Part shown: one piece after another, positions 6,886-15,510 of the stretch
Layout: each line of letters begins with the position of its first letter
Numbering within the stretch: position 1 is the first letter of the stretch
Assembly (NCBI GenBank): GCA_003248775.1
Contig: QFQX01000037.1
Coordinates: 1-45,644 of the forward strand
Direction of reading: 5' to 3'
From: Shinella sp.
GTDB taxonomy: Bacteria; Pseudomonadota; Alphaproteobacteria; Rhizobiales; Rhizobiaceae
DNA length: 45,644 nt
The notes under the pieces: generated by a model
The model's database searches: none
The model's input: the letters and a program-made list of their open reading frames with translations, nothing else
What the model was told of the DNA's origin: nothing
Program-made: the position numbers and the translations under genes

Positions 6886-9879
6886 ATGAAAAAAGGCGAT
6901 CATCTCTTCCTCATCGACGGCTCGGGTTTCATCTTCCGGGCGTTCCACGCTTTGCCGCCGCTGACCCGCAAGTCTGATGGTCTGCCGGTCGGTGCAGTCT
7001 CGGGTTTCTGCAACATGCTGTGGAAGCTCCTGACCGATGCGCGCGATACCAGCGTCGGTGTCACGCCGACCCATCTGGCGGTCATTTTCGACTATTCGTC
7101 GAAGACCTTCCGCAAGGAACTCTATCCGGAATACAAGGCGAACCGTTCGGCGCCGCCGGAAGAGCTGGTGCCTCAGTTCGGCCTCATCCGCCAGGCGACC
7201 CGCGCCTTCAACCTGCCCTGCATCGAGACCGAAGGTTTCGAGGCTGACGATATCATCGCCACGTACGCCCGCGCGGCGGAAGCGATCGGCGCCGACGTCA
7301 CCATCGTTTCCTCCGACAAGGACCTGATGCAGCTGGTGACGACCACCGTCCACATGTACGACAGCATGAAGGACAAGCAGATCGGCATTCCCGACGTCAT
7401 CGAGAAATGGGGCGTGCCGCCGGAAAAGATGATCGATCTGCAGTCGCTGACCGGCGATTCGACCGATAACGTGCCCGGCATTCCGGGGATCGGGCCGAAG
7501 ACGGCGGCGCAGCTGCTCGAGGAGTTCGGCGATCTGGACACGCTTCTTGCCCGCGCCGGGGAAATCAAGCAGGTCAAGCGCCGCGAAAACATCGTCGCCA
7601 ATGCCGATCTTGCCCGCCTTTCGCGTCAACTGGTGACGCTGAAGACCGATGTGCCGCTCGACATGCCGCTCGACGCGCTGGTGCTGGAGAAGCAGGACGG
7701 GCCGAAGCTTATCGGCTTCCTCAAGGCGATGGAATTCACCACGCTCACCCGCCGTGTCGCCGAAGCGTGCGACTGCGATGCGGGCGCGATCGAAGCCGCC
7801 GCGGTGAAGGTCGAGCGCGGCGATGCCGCCCATGGTCCCGATGTCGATACGCAGGAACCGCCGGTTTCAGGTGCAGCCGGTGCCATTGCATCGCCTTCCG
7901 CACCGAAGCCGACGACTGCCGCCGCCACGACGGGAGATCCGACCCCCGCCGATCTCGCCGCCGCCCGCGCCGCTGCCTTTGCCGGACAGAAGATCGATCA
8001 TTCCGCCTATGAGACCATCGGCGATCTCGCCGCGCTGCAGCGCTGGATTGCCGCCGCCCGCGAAACCGGCCTTGTCGCTTTCGATACGGAAACCACGTCG
8101 CTCGATCCGATGCAGGCGGAATTCGTCGGCTTCTCGCTGGCAATCGCCGACAACACGCGTGCTCCCGGTTCGACCGATATTCGCGCCGCCTATGTGCCGC
8201 TCGGTCACAGGACCGGTGGGGAAGACCTGTTTAGCGATGGGCTGAAGCTAGCCGAGGGCCAGATCCCCATGCAGGAGGCGCTGGCCGCCCTGAAGGGGCT
8301 GCTGGAAGATCCCTCCATTCTCAAGGTCGCGCAGAACCTCAAATACGATTACCTGCTGATGAAGCGCTACGGCATCGTCATCCAGGGCTTCGACGACACC
8401 ATGCTGATTTCCTACGTGCTCGATGCGGGCAAGTCGAACCACGGCATGGACGGCCTTTCCGAACGCTGGCTCGGCCACACACCGATTGCCTACAAGGACG
8501 TGGCCGGCAGCGGCAAGTCGTCCGTGACCTTCGACCGTGTCGCCATCGACAAGGCGACGGCCTATGCGGCCGAGGATGCCGATGTCACGCTGCGGCTGTG
8601 GATGGTGCTAAAGCCTCGTCTCGCCGCAGAAAAGCTGACCCGCATTTACGAGCGGCTGGAACGGCCGCTGGTGCCGGTGCTCGCCGATATGGAAGAACGC
8701 GGCATCACCATCGACCGGCAGATCCTGTCCCGGCTCTCGGGCGAACTTGCCCAGAAGGCGGCTTCCTTCGAGGATGAGATCTACGAACTCGCCGGCGAGC
8801 GCTTCAACATCGGCTCGCCCAAGCAGCTCGGCGACATCCTGTTCGGCAAGATGGGCTTGCCCGGCGGCTCCAAGACCAAGACCGGCCAGTGGTCCACCTC
8901 GGCGCAGGTGCTTGAGGATCTTGCCGCCGAAGGCGCACCGTTGCCGCGCAAGATCGTCGACTGGCGCCAGCTCACCAAGCTGAAATCCACCTATACCGAT
9001 GCGCTTCCGGGCTATGTGCATCCGGAAACGAAGCGCGTTCACACCAGCTATTCGCTGGCGGCGACGACAACCGGCCGTCTCTCCTCGTCCGAGCCCAACC
9101 TGCAGAACATTCCGGTCCGCACGGCCGAAGGCCGCAAGATCCGCACCGCCTTCATCGCCTCGCAGGGACACAAGCTGCTTTCCGCCGACTATAGCCAGAT
9201 CGAGCTTCGCGTGCTCGCTCATGTGGCAGATATCCCGCAGCTGCGTCAGGCGTTTGCGGATGGCATCGACATTCACGCGATGACGGCCTCCGAAATGTTC
9301 GGCGTTCCGGTCGAGGGCATGCCGTCGGAGGTCCGCCGCCGCGCCAAGGCGATCAACTTCGGTATCATCTATGGCATCTCCGCCTTCGGCCTCGCCAACC
9401 AGCTCGGCATCGAGCGTTCCGAAGCCGGCGATTACATCAAGAAGTATTTCGAGCGCTTCCCCGGCATCCGGGATTACATGGACAGCACCAAGGCGTTCGC
9501 CCGCGAGCATGGTTATGTCGAGACGATCTTCGGACGCCGCGCCCATTACCCCGAGATCAAGTCGTCCAACCCGTCCATGCGTGCCTTCAACGAACGCGCG
9601 GCGATCAACGCCCCAATCCAGGGCTCTGCCGCGGACATCATCCGTCGGGCGATGATCCAGATCGAGCCGGTGCTGGCGAAGGCCGGATTGGGCGAAAAGG
9701 TCCGCATGCTGCTGCAGGTGCATGACGAACTGATCTTCGAGGTCGAGGACGAGGCGGTAGAGGCCGCCATGCCGATCATCGTCAAAACCATGGAACATGC
9801 CTCCATGCCGGCGGTCGCCATGCGCGTTCCGCTCAAGGTCGATGCTCGGGCAGCCTTGAACTGGGACGAGGCGCACTGA
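6886..9879 (+). CDS. polA: DNA polymerase I
   Basis: Repair and Okazaki-fragment-processing polymerase, 997 residues, with all three activities apparently intact. The 5' nuclease domain (1 to about 300) has DGSGFIFRAFHALP, EGFEADDIIATYA, SSDKDLMQLV and GDSTDNVPGIPGIGPKTA. A Pro/Ala-rich linker at about 330-365 follows. The 3'-5' proofreading domain keeps DTETT (near 400), NLKYDYLL and AAEDADVTLRLW. The polymerase domain has motif A DYSQIELR (near 768), motif B RRRAKAINFGIIYG (near 820) and motif C VHDEL (near 946). The start MKKGDHLFLIDG at 6886 is preferred to an upstream in-frame ATG at 6850, as it matches the family N-terminus. The gene is converging on pcaQ, 33 bases apart. Confidence 0.97.
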   Translation: MKKGDHLFLIDGSGFIFRAFHALPPLTRKSDGLPVGAVSGFCNMLWKLLTDARDTSVGVTPTHLAVIFDYSSKTFRKELYPEYKANRSAPPEELVPQFGLIRQATRAFNLPCIETEGFEADDIIATYARAAEAIGADVTIVSSDKDLMQLVTTTVHMYDSMKDKQIGIPDVIEKWGVPPEKMIDLQSLTGDSTDNVPGIPGIGPKTAAQLLEEFGDLDTLLARAGEIKQVKRRENIVANADLARLSRQLVTLKTDVPLDMPLDALVLEKQDGPKLIGFLKAMEFTTLTRRVAEACDCDAGAIEAAAVKVERGDAAHGPDVDTQEPPVSGAAGAIASPSAPKPTTAAATTGDPTPADLAAARAAAFAGQKIDHSAYETIGDLAALQRWIAAARETGLVAFDTETTSLDPMQAEFVGFSLAIADNTRAPGSTDIRAAYVPLGHRTGGEDLFSDGLKLAEGQIPMQEALAALKGLLEDPSILKVAQNLKYDYLLMKRYGIVIQGFDDTMLISYVLDAGKSNHGMDGLSERWLGHTPIAYKDVAGSGKSSVTFDRVAIDKATAYAAEDADVTLRLWMVLKPRLAAEKLTRIYERLERPLVPVLADMEERGITIDRQILSRLSGELAQKAASFEDEIYELAGERFNIGSPKQLGDILFGKMGLPGGSKTKTGQWSTSAQVLEDLAAEGAPLPRKIVDWRQLTKLKSTYTDALPGYVHPETKRVHTSYSLAATTTGRLSSSEPNLQNIPVRTAEGRKIRTAFIASQGHKLLSADYSQIELRVLAHVADIPQLRQAFADGIDIHAMTASEMFGVPVEGMPSEVRRRAKAINFGIIYGISAFGLANQLGIERSEAGDYIKKYFERFPGIRDYMDSTKAFAREHGYVETIFGRRAHYPEIKSSNPSMRAFNERAAINAPIQGSAADIIRRAMIQIEPVLAKAGLGEKVRMLLQVHDELIFEVEDEAVEAAMPIIVKTMEHASMPAVAMRVPLKVDARAALNWDEAH

Positions 9880-9912
9880 TCGGTTCTGGCTTTCTGGCGG
9901 CGGGTGCTGTCG

Positions 9913-10836
9913 TCAGAAGCGCCCGTTTCGCGCTTCCACGTGGTTGCGGATCGTCTGTTTCATCAGGGTGAGCGCGGCGCTCGGCTCGACGCTTGCGGGC
10001 GTCGTCAGGCCGACAGCGCCGCGGGTTTCTCCCATGTCGATCTCAAGCTCCACCAGACGGCCGCTCGACAGGTCGTCGGCGACCACGCCGCGCGAGATGA
10101 ACCACACCCCCCTGTGCCGCGAGACGAAGGCGCGGCCGAAGGAGTCGGACACGGTTTCCACCGTGTTGGGCAATTCGGGAATGCCGTTGGTCAGAAGCAG
10201 CCGATCGACGAAGGGGCGGATGACCGATCCCGCCGTCGGCATCAGCACGGTATAATTGGCGAGCGCGCCGAGCGTGAAGTTGCGCCTGACCGCCAGCGGA
10301 TGGTCGGGCGAAACGATGATGGCGACCTCCTCGCTGAAAAGCGGTTCGAAGATCAGGCCCGTCATGCGCTCGGGCGCCGCCAGTCGTCCGACCACGAGGT
10401 CGAGTTCCCCAAGCCTCAGCGAATCCAGCAGGAAGCGGTTTTCGCCCGAGACGATGGTGACGTGGGTCCCGGTGCCGATCGCCAGAAAATCCGCCAGCGC
10501 ATCCGGCATGAAGGTGGCGGACGTGGTCGGCAGCGTGCCGATCCTCAGCGGCGGTCCGCCGGATGCGCGCGCCTGCGCAAGCGAATCCACCCCGCGCTGG
10601 ACGGCGGCGAGGCTTTCGCCGGCGTGTTTCAGGAAAACCTCGCCGAAATGCGAGATCCTGATGCCGCGGCCTTCCTTCTCGAAAAGCGCCACGCCGAGGA
10701 TCTCTTCAAGCTCGCGAATGGTGCGCGTCACGGCCGGTTGCGTGATCGCCAATGCATCGGCGGCCTTGCCCACGCTTCGCTGGCGTGCCACCTCAAGAAA
10801 GGTTTGCAGATGCCGGAATTTGATCCGCTGGTCCAT
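9913..10836 (-). CDS. pcaQ: LysR-type activator of the pca operon, PcaQ
   Basis: LysR-family regulator of 307 residues. The N-terminal winged helix (about 5-65) shows FRHLQTFLEVARQRSVGKAADALAITQPAVTRTIRELEE, and the rest is a periplasmic-binding-like effector domain. In Agrobacterium and Sinorhizobium, PcaQ activates pcaDCHGB in response to 3-carboxy-cis,cis-muconate-type intermediates. Its divergent position, 95 bases from pcaD, and an ATAACC-type half-site dyad in the spacer support the assignment. The start MDQRIKFRHL at 10836 is the family start. Confidence 0.93.
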   Translation of the reverse strand: MDQRIKFRHLQTFLEVARQRSVGKAADALAITQPAVTRTIRELEEILGVALFEKEGRGIRISHFGEVFLKHAGESLAAVQRGVDSLAQARASGGPPLRIGTLPTTSATFMPDALADFLAIGTGTHVTIVSGENRFLLDSLRLGELDLVVGRLAAPERMTGLIFEPLFSEEVAIIVSPDHPLAVRRNFTLGALANYTVLMPTAGSVIRPFVDRLLLTNGIPELPNTVETVSDSFGRAFVSRHRGVWFISRGVVADDLSSGRLVELEIDMGETRGAVGLTTPASVEPSAALTLMKQTIRNHVEARNGRF

Positions 10837-10841
10837 GAATC

Positions 10842-10857
10842 ATGCCAAAATGGTTAT
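10842..10857. promoter_or_regulatory. Candidate PcaQ-binding site
   Basis: ATGCCAAAATGGTTAT has two 6-base half-sites with a 4-base spacer. GGTTAT on one side is a good half-site and ATGCCA on the other is degenerate. It resembles the ATAACC-N4-GGTTAA motif reported for Sinorhizobium PcaQ. It sits 75-90 bases before the pcaD start and directly next to the pcaQ start codon, as a LysR activation/autoregulation site would. This is a match by eye. Confidence 0.6.
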
Positions 10858-10931
10858 GGTTTTTGCCTCAGATATCATTTTTCCTATCGAAAATCATCGT
10901 CTAATTTCCAGCCCAGGTGAGGAGAAACACC

Positions 10932-11720
10932 ATGGCATTCGCCACTATCAACGGAATCACGGTCCACTACGAATTGCTCGGCGATGTCGATGCGAAGAAC
11001 CTCGTCGTATTCTCGAATTCGCTTGGCACCGATTTCCGCATTTGGCTCCCCGTCTTCGACGAACTCGTCGATGATGTCTCGGTCCTGCTCTATGATTCCC
11101 GTGGCCATGGGCTGACGGGCGGCGCGGACAAGCCCTTCGGCATGGATGATCTCGTCGACGATCTCATTGCCCTCGTCGAGCATGTCGGCATCAAGCGCGC
11201 CGTCTTCTGCGGACTTTCCGTGGGCGGCATCATCTGCCAGGGCCTCTGGAAGAAGCGCCCGGACCTCGTCAGGAAGCTCGTGCTGTGCGACACCGCGCCG
11301 AAGATCGGCACGGCGGAAGCCTGGAGCAGCCGCATCGAGGCCGTCAAGGCGAACGGGCTTGAAAGCATCGCCGACGCCGTCATGGAGCGCTGGTTCACAC
11401 CCGACTTCCATCAGGAACAGGCCGAGGATCTCGCAGGCTATCGCCTGATGATGATGCGCCAGCCGGCCGCAGGCTACAATTCCACCTGCGGCGCGATCCG
11501 CGATACCGATTTTTCCGATGTGCTGCCGACCATCACCGTCCCGACGCTCGTCGTCGTCGGCGATCAGGATGGCTCGACCCCGCCGGAACTCGTCAAGGCA
11601 GCGGCGGACCGGATCCCGGGCGCACGTTTTGAAATCATCGAAGGCTGCGGCCACATCCCCTGCGTCGAGCAGCCGGAACAGCTGGCAGCTCTTTTGCAGC
11701 CCTTTGTCAGGAAGGCATGA
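10932..11720 (+). CDS. pcaD: 3-oxoadipate enol-lactonase
   Basis: Hydrolyses 3-oxoadipate enol-lactone to 3-oxoadipate in the protocatechuate branch of the beta-ketoadipate pathway. It is an alpha/beta-hydrolase of 262 residues with the nucleophile elbow GLSVGG (Ser96), acid residue in GDQDGSTPP (about Asp213) and His241 in CGHIPC. The start at 10932 has GGAG 8 bases upstream. It is the first gene of pcaDCHGB, and pcaC follows after 7 bases. The position of pcaD at the front of the operon is the rhizobial arrangement. Confidence 0.95.
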   Translation: MAFATINGITVHYELLGDVDAKNLVVFSNSLGTDFRIWLPVFDELVDDVSVLLYDSRGHGLTGGADKPFGMDDLVDDLIALVEHVGIKRAVFCGLSVGGIICQGLWKKRPDLVRKLVLCDTAPKIGTAEAWSSRIEAVKANGLESIADAVMERWFTPDFHQEQAEDLAGYRLMMMRQPAAGYNSTCGAIRDTDFSDVLPTITVPTLVVVGDQDGSTPPELVKAAADRIPGARFEIIEGCGHIPCVEQPEQLAALLQPFVRKA

Positions 11721-11727
11721 AGCGAAC

Positions 11728-12144
11728 ATGAGTGAAGCCCCCGAAAAGTCGGCCCGTTATCATCAGGGCATGGCGACCCGCCGTAGCGTGCTCGGCAATG
11801 GCTATGTCGATCAGGCACAGCAGTCGAAGACCGCCTTCGACGAGCCGTTCCAGGATCTGATCACGGAAGCTGCCTGGGGGCATGTCTGGTCACGTCCGCA
11901 ATGGTCGAAGCGCGAGCGTTCCATGGTGACGATCGCGCTTCTGGCCGCGCTTGGACAGGATGACGAGGTTGCCATGCATGTCAGGGCAACCCGCAATACC
12001 GGCGCCTCGAGGGAGGATATTCTCGAGGCGCTGTTGCATGTGGCGATCTATGCCGGCGTGCCCGCCGCAAATCACGCGATCAAGATTGCCAAGGGCGTGT
12101 TCAATGAAATGGATGCGGCAGAACATTCGGAGGAAGGGAAATGA
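11728..12144 (+). CDS. pcaC: 4-carboxymuconolactone decarboxylase
   Basis: Decarboxylates gamma-carboxymuconolactone to 3-oxoadipate enol-lactone, the substrate of PcaD. The 138-residue protein is a single AhpD-like CMD domain. The conserved WSRPQWSKRERSMVTIALLAAL and ALLHVAIYAGVPAANHA segments are clear, with catalytic-region Glu, His and Arg residues inside them. PcaD and PcaC are separate genes here, not the fusion found in some actinomycetes. The start at 11728 lies 7 bases after pcaD, and the stop overlaps the pcaH start as ATGA, indicating translational coupling. Confidence 0.95.
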   Translation: MSEAPEKSARYHQGMATRRSVLGNGYVDQAQQSKTAFDEPFQDLITEAAWGHVWSRPQWSKRERSMVTIALLAALGQDDEVAMHVRATRNTGASREDILEALLHVAIYAGVPAANHAIKIAKGVFNEMDAAEHSEEGK

Positions 12145-12881
12145 GGAATACCATGCCAGAAACGGGGGCATTTTTCCCCCGTGACCGTGAAATGCATCCC
12201 CCGGCCTATGCGCCGTGGTACAAGACCACCGTGCTGCGCTCGCCGCAGCGCGCGCTGATCTCGCTGGAAGGCACGAAAAGCGAAATCACCGGCCCCGTGT
12301 TCGGCCACAACATCCTGAACGAGTTCGACAACGACCTGATCGTCAACTACGCCAAGCCCGGCGAGAGCCCGATAGGCCAGCGCATTCTCGTTCATGGTCG
12401 CGTGGTGGACGAGCGCGGCAAGGGTGTCGCCGGTGCGCTTGTCGAATTCTGGCAGGCCAATGCCGGCGGTCGCTATCGCCACAAGAAGGAAACCTATCTC
12501 GCGGCGCTCGATCCGAACTTCGGCGGTGTCGGCCGCACGATTGCCGACGAAGACGGCTACTACTGGTTCAAGACCATCAAGCCCGGCCCTTATCCCTGGC
12601 CGAACGGCGTCAACGACTGGCGTCCGGCCCATATTCATTTTTCCATTTTCGGGCACGGCTTTGCCCAGCGCCTGATTACGCAGATGTATTTCGAAGGCGA
12701 CCCGCTCATCTGGATGTGCCCCATCGTCAAGACCATCCCGGACGAGGAAGCCATCAGGCAGCTGATCGCGCCGCTCGACATGAACGCCACCATTCCGATG
12801 GACATGCGTGCCTACAAGTTCGACATCGTGCTGCGTGGTCGCCGCTCGACGCTGTTCGAAAACCGCAAGGAGGGCAACTGA
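12141..12881 (+). CDS. pcaH: Protocatechuate 3,4-dioxygenase beta subunit
   Basis: Iron-carrying subunit of the intradiol ring-cleavage enzyme that converts protocatechuate to 3-carboxy-cis,cis-muconate. The 246-residue protein has the expected Fe(III) ligands: Tyr112 in GGRYRHKK, Tyr151 in KPGPYPWPNG, and His164/His166 in RPAHIHFSIFG. The start overlaps the pcaC stop by four bases, and a good AGGAAGGG precedes it. A second in-frame ATG four codons later is possible. PcaG, the partner subunit, begins one base after the stop. Confidence 0.96.
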   Translation: MRNTMPETGAFFPRDREMHPPAYAPWYKTTVLRSPQRALISLEGTKSEITGPVFGHNILNEFDNDLIVNYAKPGESPIGQRILVHGRVVDERGKGVAGALVEFWQANAGGRYRHKKETYLAALDPNFGGVGRTIADEDGYYWFKTIKPGPYPWPNGVNDWRPAHIHFSIFGHGFAQRLITQMYFEGDPLIWMCPIVKTIPDEEAIRQLIAPLDMNATIPMDMRAYKFDIVLRGRRSTLFENRKEGN

Positions 12882-12882
12882 C

Positions 12883-13500
12883 ATGGTTCAGCCGCTCGGT
12901 TATCTCAAGGAATCCGCGTCCCAGACGGCCGGTCCCTACGTTCATATCGGCTGCACGCCGAATTTCACCGGCATCCATGGCGTCTTCGAGACGGATCTGG
13001 GCTCCGGTCCTCTCGTCAACGACAAGACCAAGGGCGAGCGCATCACTGTCCGTGGCCGCGTGATCGACGGTTCCGGCACGCCGCTTCGCGATGCGCTGAT
13101 CGAGATCTGGCAGGCCGATGCCGATGGCTTCTACCAGAGCCCGTCGGAAACCCGCGGCACGGCAGACCCGAACTTCCTCGGCTGGGCGCGTTGTCCTGGT
13201 GACATGGCGACCGGCGAATACGTCTTCGAGACCATCAAGCCGGGCCGCGTGCCCTTCCGCGATGGCCGCCTCATGGCGCCGCACATCACCTTCTGGATCG
13301 TTGCGCGCGGCATCAACATCGGTCTTCACACCCGCATGTATTTCGGTGACGAGGCCGAGGCGAATGCCGAGGATCCGGTTCTGGCGCGTATCGAGCACAA
13401 GGTCCGCGTGCCCACCCTGATCGCAGAGCGCGAAGGCAATACCTACACCTTCGACATCTACCTTCAGGGCGAGAACGAAACGGTGTTCTTCGACATGTAA
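12883..13500 (+). CDS. pcaG: Protocatechuate 3,4-dioxygenase alpha subunit
   Basis: Structural partner of PcaH, 205 residues, with the same intradiol-dioxygenase beta-sandwich. It shows QTAGPYVHIG near the N-terminus, the ALIEIWQADADGFY strand and PHITFWIVARGINIGLHTRMYF. The metal-ligand tyrosines and the HxH pair of the beta subunit are not all kept, as expected for the non-iron subunit. The start at 12883 has AAGGAGG 8 bases upstream inside pcaH. The stop is followed by a 305-base structured gap before pcaB. Confidence 0.95.
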   Translation: MVQPLGYLKESASQTAGPYVHIGCTPNFTGIHGVFETDLGSGPLVNDKTKGERITVRGRVIDGSGTPLRDALIEIWQADADGFYQSPSETRGTADPNFLGWARCPGDMATGEYVFETIKPGRVPFRDGRLMAPHITFWIVARGINIGLHTRMYFGDEAEANAEDPVLARIEHKVRVPTLIAEREGNTYTFDIYLQGENETVFFDM

Positions 13501-13532
13501 TGTCGAGGACATGTGATGTCGGGACGGAAAGC

Positions 13533-13653
13533 GGAGCGGGATCGGGCGGGCATATATGCTGCCCGGCTGGAACTCCGCTCCGGTCTTCAAATTCGGACGG
13601 CGCGCTTCCTATGGGATCGCGCCGTCATCTGCATGTTTCGCCGGTCTTTCCTC
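13533..13653. other. Three consecutive hairpins in the pcaG-pcaB gap
   Basis: The 305-base gap 13501-13805 inside the pca operon is packed with symmetric elements. First, GGAGCGG (13533-13539) pairs with CCGCTCC (13575-13581) around an inner near-palindrome GGGCGGGCATATATGCTGCCC. Second, GACGGCGCG (13596-13604) pairs perfectly with CGCGCCGTC (13618-13626). Third, GCCGG/CCGGC encloses TCTTTCCT (about 13640-13657). A dispersed repeat (13655-13730) follows. No convincing ORF was seen. The array may reduce or process the message between pcaG and pcaB, or may be an inserted mosaic of repeats. Confidence 0.6.
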
Positions 13654-13654
13654 C

Positions 13655-13730
13655 GGCCAGAGCATTTCCAGCAAAAGTGCGAAGCGGTTTTGCGTACGGA
13701 AATGCGTAAAAACAAGAAGGTAGAGGGTTT
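13655..13730 (-). repeat. Dispersed palindromic intergenic repeat, copy 3 (inverted, diverged)
   Basis: AGAGCATTTCC, GCAAAAGTGCGAAGCGG, TTTTGCG and ATGCGTAAAAACAA align with the reverse complement of copies 1 and 2. The core stem here is GCATTTCC (13662-13669) with GGAAATGC (13698-13705), whereas copy 1 has GCATGTCG with CGACATGC. Both arms changed together, so pairing is kept. It lies inside the pca operon, just upstream of pcaB. Confidence 0.75.
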
Positions 13731-13805
13731 TCGCGATTCGGAGAAAAGCGGAAACTCTCTAAGAAATCGCCGAAACTACCATCAGCCATCGGAGCAAGCC
13801 TGATC

Positions 13806-14864
13806 ATGCCGTTGACGAACCTGCCCTATCTGGACCGCCTGCTCGGTGACGAGGCTGTTTCCCGGCATCTGGGTCTTGAGGCCGATCTGGCGGCGATGCT
13901 GCGGTTCGAGGTGGCGCTGGCAAGGGCGGAAGCTTCCGCCGGCATGCTCGATGCCGGGACGGCAGAAGAGATTGCCCGCAAGGCCGAAGGCTTCGTGCCG
14001 GATGCCGATCGCATGGCGGTGGCCACACTGAAGGATGGCGTGCCGGCGCCGAATTATGTCCAGCAATTGCGTGAAAGGGTCGGAGGCGACGCCGCGGCCA
14101 GGGTGCATTTCGGCGCGACCACGCAGGATGTCGTCGATACGGCGCTCGCGCTGAAACTCGAGCCGGTCTTCGCCCTTTTCGAGGAGCGTCTTGCCGCCAT
14201 CGACAATGCCTTTGCCGATCTTCTCGCCCGCTTTGGCGATACGCCGCTGATGGCGCGTTCCCGCATGCAGGCGGCAATCGAGATCACTTCTGGCGCACGC
14301 ATCACCGTCTGGCGCAAATCCGTTGCCCGCGTGTCCCTGGAGCTTGCGGAGCAGCGGCGTCAGATGATGATCCTGTCGCTCGCGGGTGCTGCCGGCACGG
14401 CCGAAAAATTCGGTGACCGGATCGACGCGGTGCGCGAAGCCATGGCGGCGGAACTCGGCCTTGCCGTTCCGGACTACGTGCCCCATGCGGATCGCGGCCG
14501 GATCGCAGCTTTCGCCGGTTTCCTCTCGCGTCTCACCGGCGCGCTCGGCAAGTTCGGGCAGGATGTGGCGCTGATGGTGCAGAACGGTATCGACCAGATG
14601 GCTGTATCCGGCGGCGGCGGTTCCTCCGCCATGCCCCACAAGCACAATCCGGTTCGTGCGGAGATCCTCGTTACGCTCGCCCGCTACAACGCCACGCAGC
14701 TCTCGGCCATTCATCATGCGCTAGTACACGAGCAGGAACGTTCGGGCACCGCCTGGACACTGGAATGGCTCGTCCTGCCGCAGATGATCGAAGCGACCGG
14801 CACGGCGCTCAACCACGCGCTCTCGCTGCTAACCTCGGTGGAACGCATCGGCGATCCGAAGTGA
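13806..14864 (+). CDS. pcaB: 3-carboxy-cis,cis-muconate cycloisomerase
   Basis: Lactonises 3-carboxy-cis,cis-muconate to gamma-carboxymuconolactone, between the PcaHG and PcaC steps. It belongs to the fumarase/aspartase superfamily: the region HFGATTQDVVDTA (about 101-113) and the signature SSAMPHKHNP (about 272-281) are present. At 352 residues it is shorter than the roughly 450-residue Pseudomonas enzyme, lacking the C-terminal part, which is usual for rhizobial PcaB as I recall. It is separated from pcaG by 305 bases of hairpins and a repeat, so it may be expressed less strongly. It converges with phnN. Confidence 0.93.
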   Translation: MPLTNLPYLDRLLGDEAVSRHLGLEADLAAMLRFEVALARAEASAGMLDAGTAEEIARKAEGFVPDADRMAVATLKDGVPAPNYVQQLRERVGGDAAARVHFGATTQDVVDTALALKLEPVFALFEERLAAIDNAFADLLARFGDTPLMARSRMQAAIEITSGARITVWRKSVARVSLELAEQRRQMMILSLAGAAGTAEKFGDRIDAVREAMAAELGLAVPDYVPHADRGRIAAFAGFLSRLTGALGKFGQDVALMVQNGIDQMAVSGGGGSSAMPHKHNPVRAEILVTLARYNATQLSAIHHALVHEQERSGTAWTLEWLVLPQMIEATGTALNHALSLLTSVERIGDPK

Positions 14865-14907
14865 TTTGCGACGTCGGATTTCAGTCGTTGTGTAGCCGGA
14901 TAACGAA

Positions 14908-15510
14908 TTAAAGGCTGGCGCGGCTTGCCAGAATGCCTTCAAGAGTGCCCACGAGCGTCCTTCCGGCATCGGCCAGAAGGCCGCTATTGTCGATCGTCAC
15001 GCAGTCGAACGTTTCGGGGATTTCGAGCGATCCACGGTTCAGCCGCGCGAGGATATCCTCGCGTGTCTCGCGGCCACGCTGCTCCAGCCTCTGCGCCAGC
15101 ACTTCAGGCCTTGCCGTGATGTTGATGACGAGAAGCGGTGAAAACGCCTCGGCGAACCGGCCAAGCACCGAGCGCGAGCCGTTGGCGACGACCAGATGCC
15201 CGAGCGCCAGCTTCTCGTGAACGGCCGCCGGAATGCCATAGCTCAGGCCATGCGCATCCCAGTCCACCGCGAATGCGCCTTCTTCCCGCATGCTGCCGAA
15301 TTCGGCGTCGGAAACATCCTTGTGCTCTTCGCCGCCGGCATCGGCCGGCCGGGTAATCACCCGCTGGACGAAATGCACGTCCGTACGGCTGGCGAAGTGA
15401 TCTTTCGCAATCTGGATGAGGCTGTCCTTGCCGGCGCCGCTCGGCCCCACGACGACAACCATGGTGCCGGTGGCCGCATTCGGGTGGAGCCTTGCCGCGC
15501 GTCCGTCCAT
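14908..15510 (-). CDS. phnN: Ribose 1,5-bisphosphokinase
   Basis: Phosphorylates ribose 1,5-bisphosphate to PRPP, the last step of C-P lyase phosphonate catabolism. The 200-residue protein is P-loop and guanylate-kinase-like, with Walker A GPSGAGKDS at 22-30, then VITRPA and the EEHKDVSDAEF segment characteristic of PhnN. Its ATG overlaps the phnM stop as ATGA, so it is translationally coupled and last in the minus-strand phn cluster. The gene ends 43 bases from the convergent pcaB. Confidence 0.93.
   Translation of the reverse strand: MDGRAARLHPNAATGTMVVVVGPSGAGKDSLIQIAKDHFASRTDVHFVQRVITRPADAGGEEHKDVSDAEFGSMREEGAFAVDWDAHGLSYGIPAAVHEKLALGHLVVANGSRSVLGRFAEAFSPLLVINITARPEVLAQRLEQRGRETREDILARLNRGSLEIPETFDCVTIDNSGLLADAGRTLVGTLEGILASRASL

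Noticed and set aside
13513..13803. Plus-strand frames of 69-96 codons in the pcaG-pcaB gap
   Set aside because: They run through hairpins and a dispersed repeat, lack a convincing ribosome-binding site and look non-coding.
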